In this document: piece by piece, positions 21,415 through 23,388 of the stretch | How the letters are laid out: each line of letters starts with the position of its first letter | Position numbering within the stretch: position 1 is the first letter of the stretch | Assembly (NCBI GenBank): GCA_030612585.1 | Contig: JAUWNP010000058.1 | Coordinates: 1-23,388, forward strand | Source of the DNA: Anaerolineae bacterium | GTDB lineage: Bacteria; Chloroflexota; Anaerolineae; B4-G1 | DNA length: 23,388 bases | Direction of reading: 5' to 3' | Translations under genes and position numbers: made by a program | Notes under the pieces: generated by a model | Told to the model about the DNA's origin: nothing | Database searches by the model: none | The model's input: only the letters and a program-made list of their open reading frames with translations

Positions 21415-22962
21415 CTACGGCTGCAGTGAACTGAAGTAGTCCCGCACGTACTGCTTCATCCCCAGGGGAATGTAACTCCCCTCCAACGCGGCGCCGGCCT
21501 GCGCGGCGTACTCGGCATAGACTTCTCGATAGGACACGCTAGCCTGCCCCCCCTCCGGGGCCGGGAGGCCCGCGTCGCCAACCGGCAGACCTTCGCTCCC
21601 CTCGCGGCCCACCTCCATCCCCTCCCCTTCCTCGCCCAAGCGATAGGGCACGTAGACATCGTCGTAGGGCGCGCCGCTGCCGGCGTCCTCGTGGTGGCCC
21701 GGCTGCGTCTGCTGACCGCCGCCCGCCTGTTGCCCTACCCCCTCCTGAGCCATCTGCCCGCCCGCACCGCTCTGACCGAGCGGTCGCCCTGTGCGCGGCC
21801 AGGTGGAACCGGCCTGGGCAATCTCCTCCCGTCCCTCCTGCAACTCCGCCAGCGTACCCTCGACCGCTTCCTGCCGCTGCACCCGTTCCCCCGCCTCTCC
21901 CATACGCTGCGCCGCCTCCCGGATCGCCTCCCGCGCCTCGGCAACGTCGCCACGCTCAATGTCGTCGGCGGCCTGGGCCAATTGTTCCGCCAGATCCGGG
22001 TCGCTTTCGGCCAGCGCCTCCGCCGCCTCCGCCAACTCGCGGGCCAGTTCGAGTTCTTCTTCACGGGTCAGTGCCTCGCCCTCTGTCCCGCTATACGCAG
22101 CCAACGCCCGGGCCGCCGCACGGTAGTCGCCGCTCGCCAGTGCCTCGGCGATGTCACGGGTGAGGTCCGAATCGGCCATCCCCCCGGCAGCGCGTTCCAA
22201 CCCGGCCCGCGTGCCTGCCGCGCCAGGGTCCTGCAAATCCGCCAGCGCCTGCTCCGCCTCCGAAAGAGCCGCCACCGCCTCCTCCGGTCTCGCCCTCCCC
22301 CCATCAAGCGCGGCGATGGCCTCCTCCAGCGCCTGCAAGAGCATCTCCCGCTCCGCCTCGGTCAACCCCTCAACCTGGGCCACCTCCTCCCGCGTCGCCT
22401 CCAACTCCTCGATCTGCTCCTCGATGGCGGCGCGCACGGCGGCCCGTTGGAGCAGCACGTCCTCCTGGGGATTCGGCAGCCACAATGAGAGCACCAGCGC
22501 GGCCGTCAGCACGCCGAAGACGACGAGCGCCCGGCGGGAGGCTCGCAATGGTAGCAGCGCGTGGGGGTCAACGCGAGCAGCGGCGTCCAACGTGTCGGCC
22601 AACTGCGCCCCGGCCATCGTCGGCGTCGCCCGCAGCCGCCCGGTGCCGATCTCCACCGCCGTCGTCAGCCGCTCGGCCAGATCGAAGCGGCGGTCGAAGA
22701 CACGGGTCAGCCAAGGCAGCGGGCGCGGGCGCAGCCATACAACCGCCAGCCCCACCACCACGCCGGCGAGCGCCACCAGGCCCGCCAGTCCGGCCAGGTA
22801 GCGAGCCAGCAACAGTGGCCACAGCCGTGCCGCCACTGCCAGGAGCAACCCCACGCCCAGCCCAGCCGCCGCCCCCCACGGCCCCCAGGTCAGACTCTCG
22901 ACCAGCCGCAGCCGTAGCCCCCACCGGCGCAGATAGTCCCTCAACTGACGATTCATCGTCAT
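21415..22962 (-). CDS. DUF4175-like membrane protein with coiled coil
   Basis: About 515 residues. Two hydrophobic segments lie near residues 27-50 and 55-77 and a third near 144-163 (LVVFGVLTAALVLSLWLP). An Ala/Glu-rich helical, probably coiled-coil region runs from about 168 to 345 (EEQIEELEATREEVAQ and similar). A Gly/Gln-rich low-complexity linker follows, and the C-terminus is conserved (SYREVYAEYAAQAG, SYIPLGMKQYVRDYFSSLQP). Proteins with this layout accompany MoxR/DUF58 clusters and are distantly like DUF4175; a role in envelope-associated complex assembly is inferred from that context only. The start is ATG 22962 with GGATGAG upstream (GTG 22965 and ATG 22956 are alternatives). It is convergent with the toxin gene. 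MoxR lies 4.7 kb away. Confidence 0.75.
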   Translation of the reverse strand: MTMNRQLRDYLRRWGLRLRLVESLTWGPWGAAAGLGVGLLLAVAARLWPLLLARYLAGLAGLVALAGVVVGLAVVWLRPRPLPWLTRVFDRRFDLAERLTTAVEIGTGRLRATPTMAGAQLADTLDAAARVDPHALLPLRASRRALVVFGVLTAALVLSLWLPNPQEDVLLQRAAVRAAIEEQIEELEATREEVAQVEGLTEAEREMLLQALEEAIAALDGGRARPEEAVAALSEAEQALADLQDPGAAGTRAGLERAAGGMADSDLTRDIAEALASGDYRAAARALAAYSGTEGEALTREEELELARELAEAAEALAESDPDLAEQLAQAADDIERGDVAEAREAIREAAQRMGEAGERVQRQEAVEGTLAELQEGREEIAQAGSTWPRTGRPLGQSGAGGQMAQEGVGQQAGGGQQTQPGHHEDAGSGAPYDDVYVPYRLGEEGEGMEVGREGSEGLPVGDAGLPAPEGGQASVSYREVYAEYAAQAGAALEGSYIPLGMKQYVRDYFSSLQP

Positions 22963-22993
22963 CACTCATCCTTCACCACGCCCAATCGTTTGT

Positions 22994-23020
22994 TTGCCTT
23001 CGTCGGGCAGGTGCTATAAT
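22994..23020 (+). promoter_or_regulatory. Promoter with palindromic -10 region, right edge
   Basis: Extended -10 TGC-TATAAT (TATAAT 23015-23020) with only a weak -35 (TTGCCT, 22994-22999). The -10 is flanked by GGTGC (23010-23014) and GCACC (23025-23029), with outer half-sites GCAGGT (23007) and ACCTGC (23032), forming a possible operator for an autoregulated gene. Confidence 0.55.
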
Positions 23021-23052
23021 TCACGCACCGAACCTGCTGGGAGCACGTCCTG

Positions 23053-23166
23053 ATGCACAAGTGGACAGTCCGGGATCGCTACAACCATCTCATCTACCTG
23101 ACCGACGAACGCTGGGAGCACATCACATCTCCGGTCAACCACTACCTCAAAACCCTCACCTACACT
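23053..23166 (+). pseudogene. N-terminal remnant of a PBECR/EndoU-like nuclease toxin gene
   Basis: The ATG with GGGAG 11 nt upstream begins MHKWTVRDRYNHLIYLTDERWEHI. The IYLTDERWEHI motif is the hallmark N-terminus of a family of small nuclease-like proteins (phage-Barnase-EndoU-ColicinE5/RelE-like) in cyanobacteria and Chloroflexota. The expected continuation, a HPEM..YLD segment with a GRRRQDPLDP-type motif, is absent. After about 38 residues the frame becomes Pro/Ser-rich and runs into octamer repeats, staying open to the edge. Its promoter seems intact. Best read as a truncated toxin gene; no antitoxin is seen downstream. Confidence 0.5.
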
Positions 23167-23245
23167 CCCTCCCTCCCTGGCCGAATCCCTACCCATCACC
23201 CTGGTAGAGAGGCCAGAGCCAGTAGCAGCCATCTGACTCCCCCCT

Positions 23246-23317
23246 GCCCCTCTGCTCCTCTGCCCCTCTGCTCCTCTGCTCCCCCGCTCCCCTGCTCCCC
23301 TGCTCCCCTGCTCTCCT
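23246..23317. repeat. Octamer tandem repeat array (GCTCCCCT-type)
   Basis: Nine consecutive 8 bp units: GCCCCTCT, GCTCCTCT, GCCCCTCT, GCTCCTCT, GCTCCCCC, three of GCTCCCCT and GCTCTCCT. On the minus strand this is the GGGGAGCA-type intergenic repeat seen in many cyanobacteria and Chloroflexota. Any protein frame across it is an artefact. Confidence 0.9.
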
Positions 23318-23360
23318 TGTCCCCCTATCATCTGAGGACTGAAATGTCTCCTGACTTGTT

Positions 23361-23388
23361 GATTGGTCATTGGTCATTGGTCATTGGT
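23361..23388. repeat. Heptamer repeat at the right edge (CATTGGT)
   Basis: GATTGGT followed by three CATTGGT units, continuing past the edge of the window. It is the same unit and orientation as the array at 19389-19445. Confidence 0.9.

Noticed and set aside
23014..23370. Minus-strand frame translating to Gly-Ser-Arg-Gly-rich protein
   Set aside because: It is a translation of the octamer repeat array and not a real gene.

Overview
The window reads as a chromosomal segment from a GC-rich bacterium, most likely an uncultured member of the Chloroflexota (Anaerolineae-like). This is inferred from three things: the solute-binding lipoprotein with its Thr/Glu/Ala/Pro-rich linker, the family-5 transporter beside creatinase-, MttB- and UroD-type genes, and the short 7-8 bp intergenic tandem repeats. 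I cannot verify the taxonomy without a search. Almost every gene lies on the minus strand; the exceptions are a small toxin-antitoxin pair, a toxin-like remnant at the right edge and an open frame at the left edge.

Region 1 (about 131-14920, minus strand, transcribed right to left) is one long catabolic gene cluster. It opens with a clear sigma-70-type promoter (14891-14919) with operator-like palindromes just downstream, then a FadR-type GntR regulator. After that come a flavodoxin-like protein, a tungsten/molybdenum aldehyde:ferredoxin oxidoreductase (AOR), a non-pyrrolysine MttB-family methyltransferase, an N-acyl-D-amino-acid deacylase-type amidohydrolase, a creatinase-like M24 protein, a hydroxyacid-oxoacid transhydrogenase (HOT/ADHFE1-like) and a UroD/MtaA-like methyltransferase. 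The cluster ends with a family-5 solute-binding lipoprotein, an OsmC-like fragment, a DUF1847 cysteine-rich protein and two DppB/DppC-type permeases. The last permease is cut short next to a foreign-looking plus-strand reading frame at the left edge. The working model is: import a peptide-like or N-methylated amidino/amide compound, hydrolyse it (amidohydrolase and creatinase-like enzyme), move methyl groups to a corrinoid acceptor encoded elsewhere (MttB-like and UroD-like), and oxidise hydroxyacid/aldehyde products through HOT and AOR with flavodoxin or ferredoxin as electron sink. This combination is the best candidate here for an undescribed pathway. The substrate is not determined by the sequence.

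Region 2 (about 14920-15705) is a roughly 0.8 kb stretch with no convincing gene, but with a perfect GC-rich palindrome.

Region 3 (15706-20518, minus strand) is a housekeeping-like run: HAD phosphatase/phosphomutase, a frameshifted Nudix hydrolase, an M3 oligoendopeptidase F, a xylose-isomerase-like TIM-barrel protein and a MoxR AAA+ ATPase. Short tandem repeats sit at several of the gene boundaries and supply start or stop codons.

Region 4 (20519-23388) holds a promoter and an overlapping TumA/TumE-like toxin-antitoxin pair on the plus strand. A convergent membrane/coiled-coil protein of the type often found with MoxR follows, then a promoter with the N-terminus of a nuclease-toxin-like gene that runs into octamer and heptamer repeats at the right edge.
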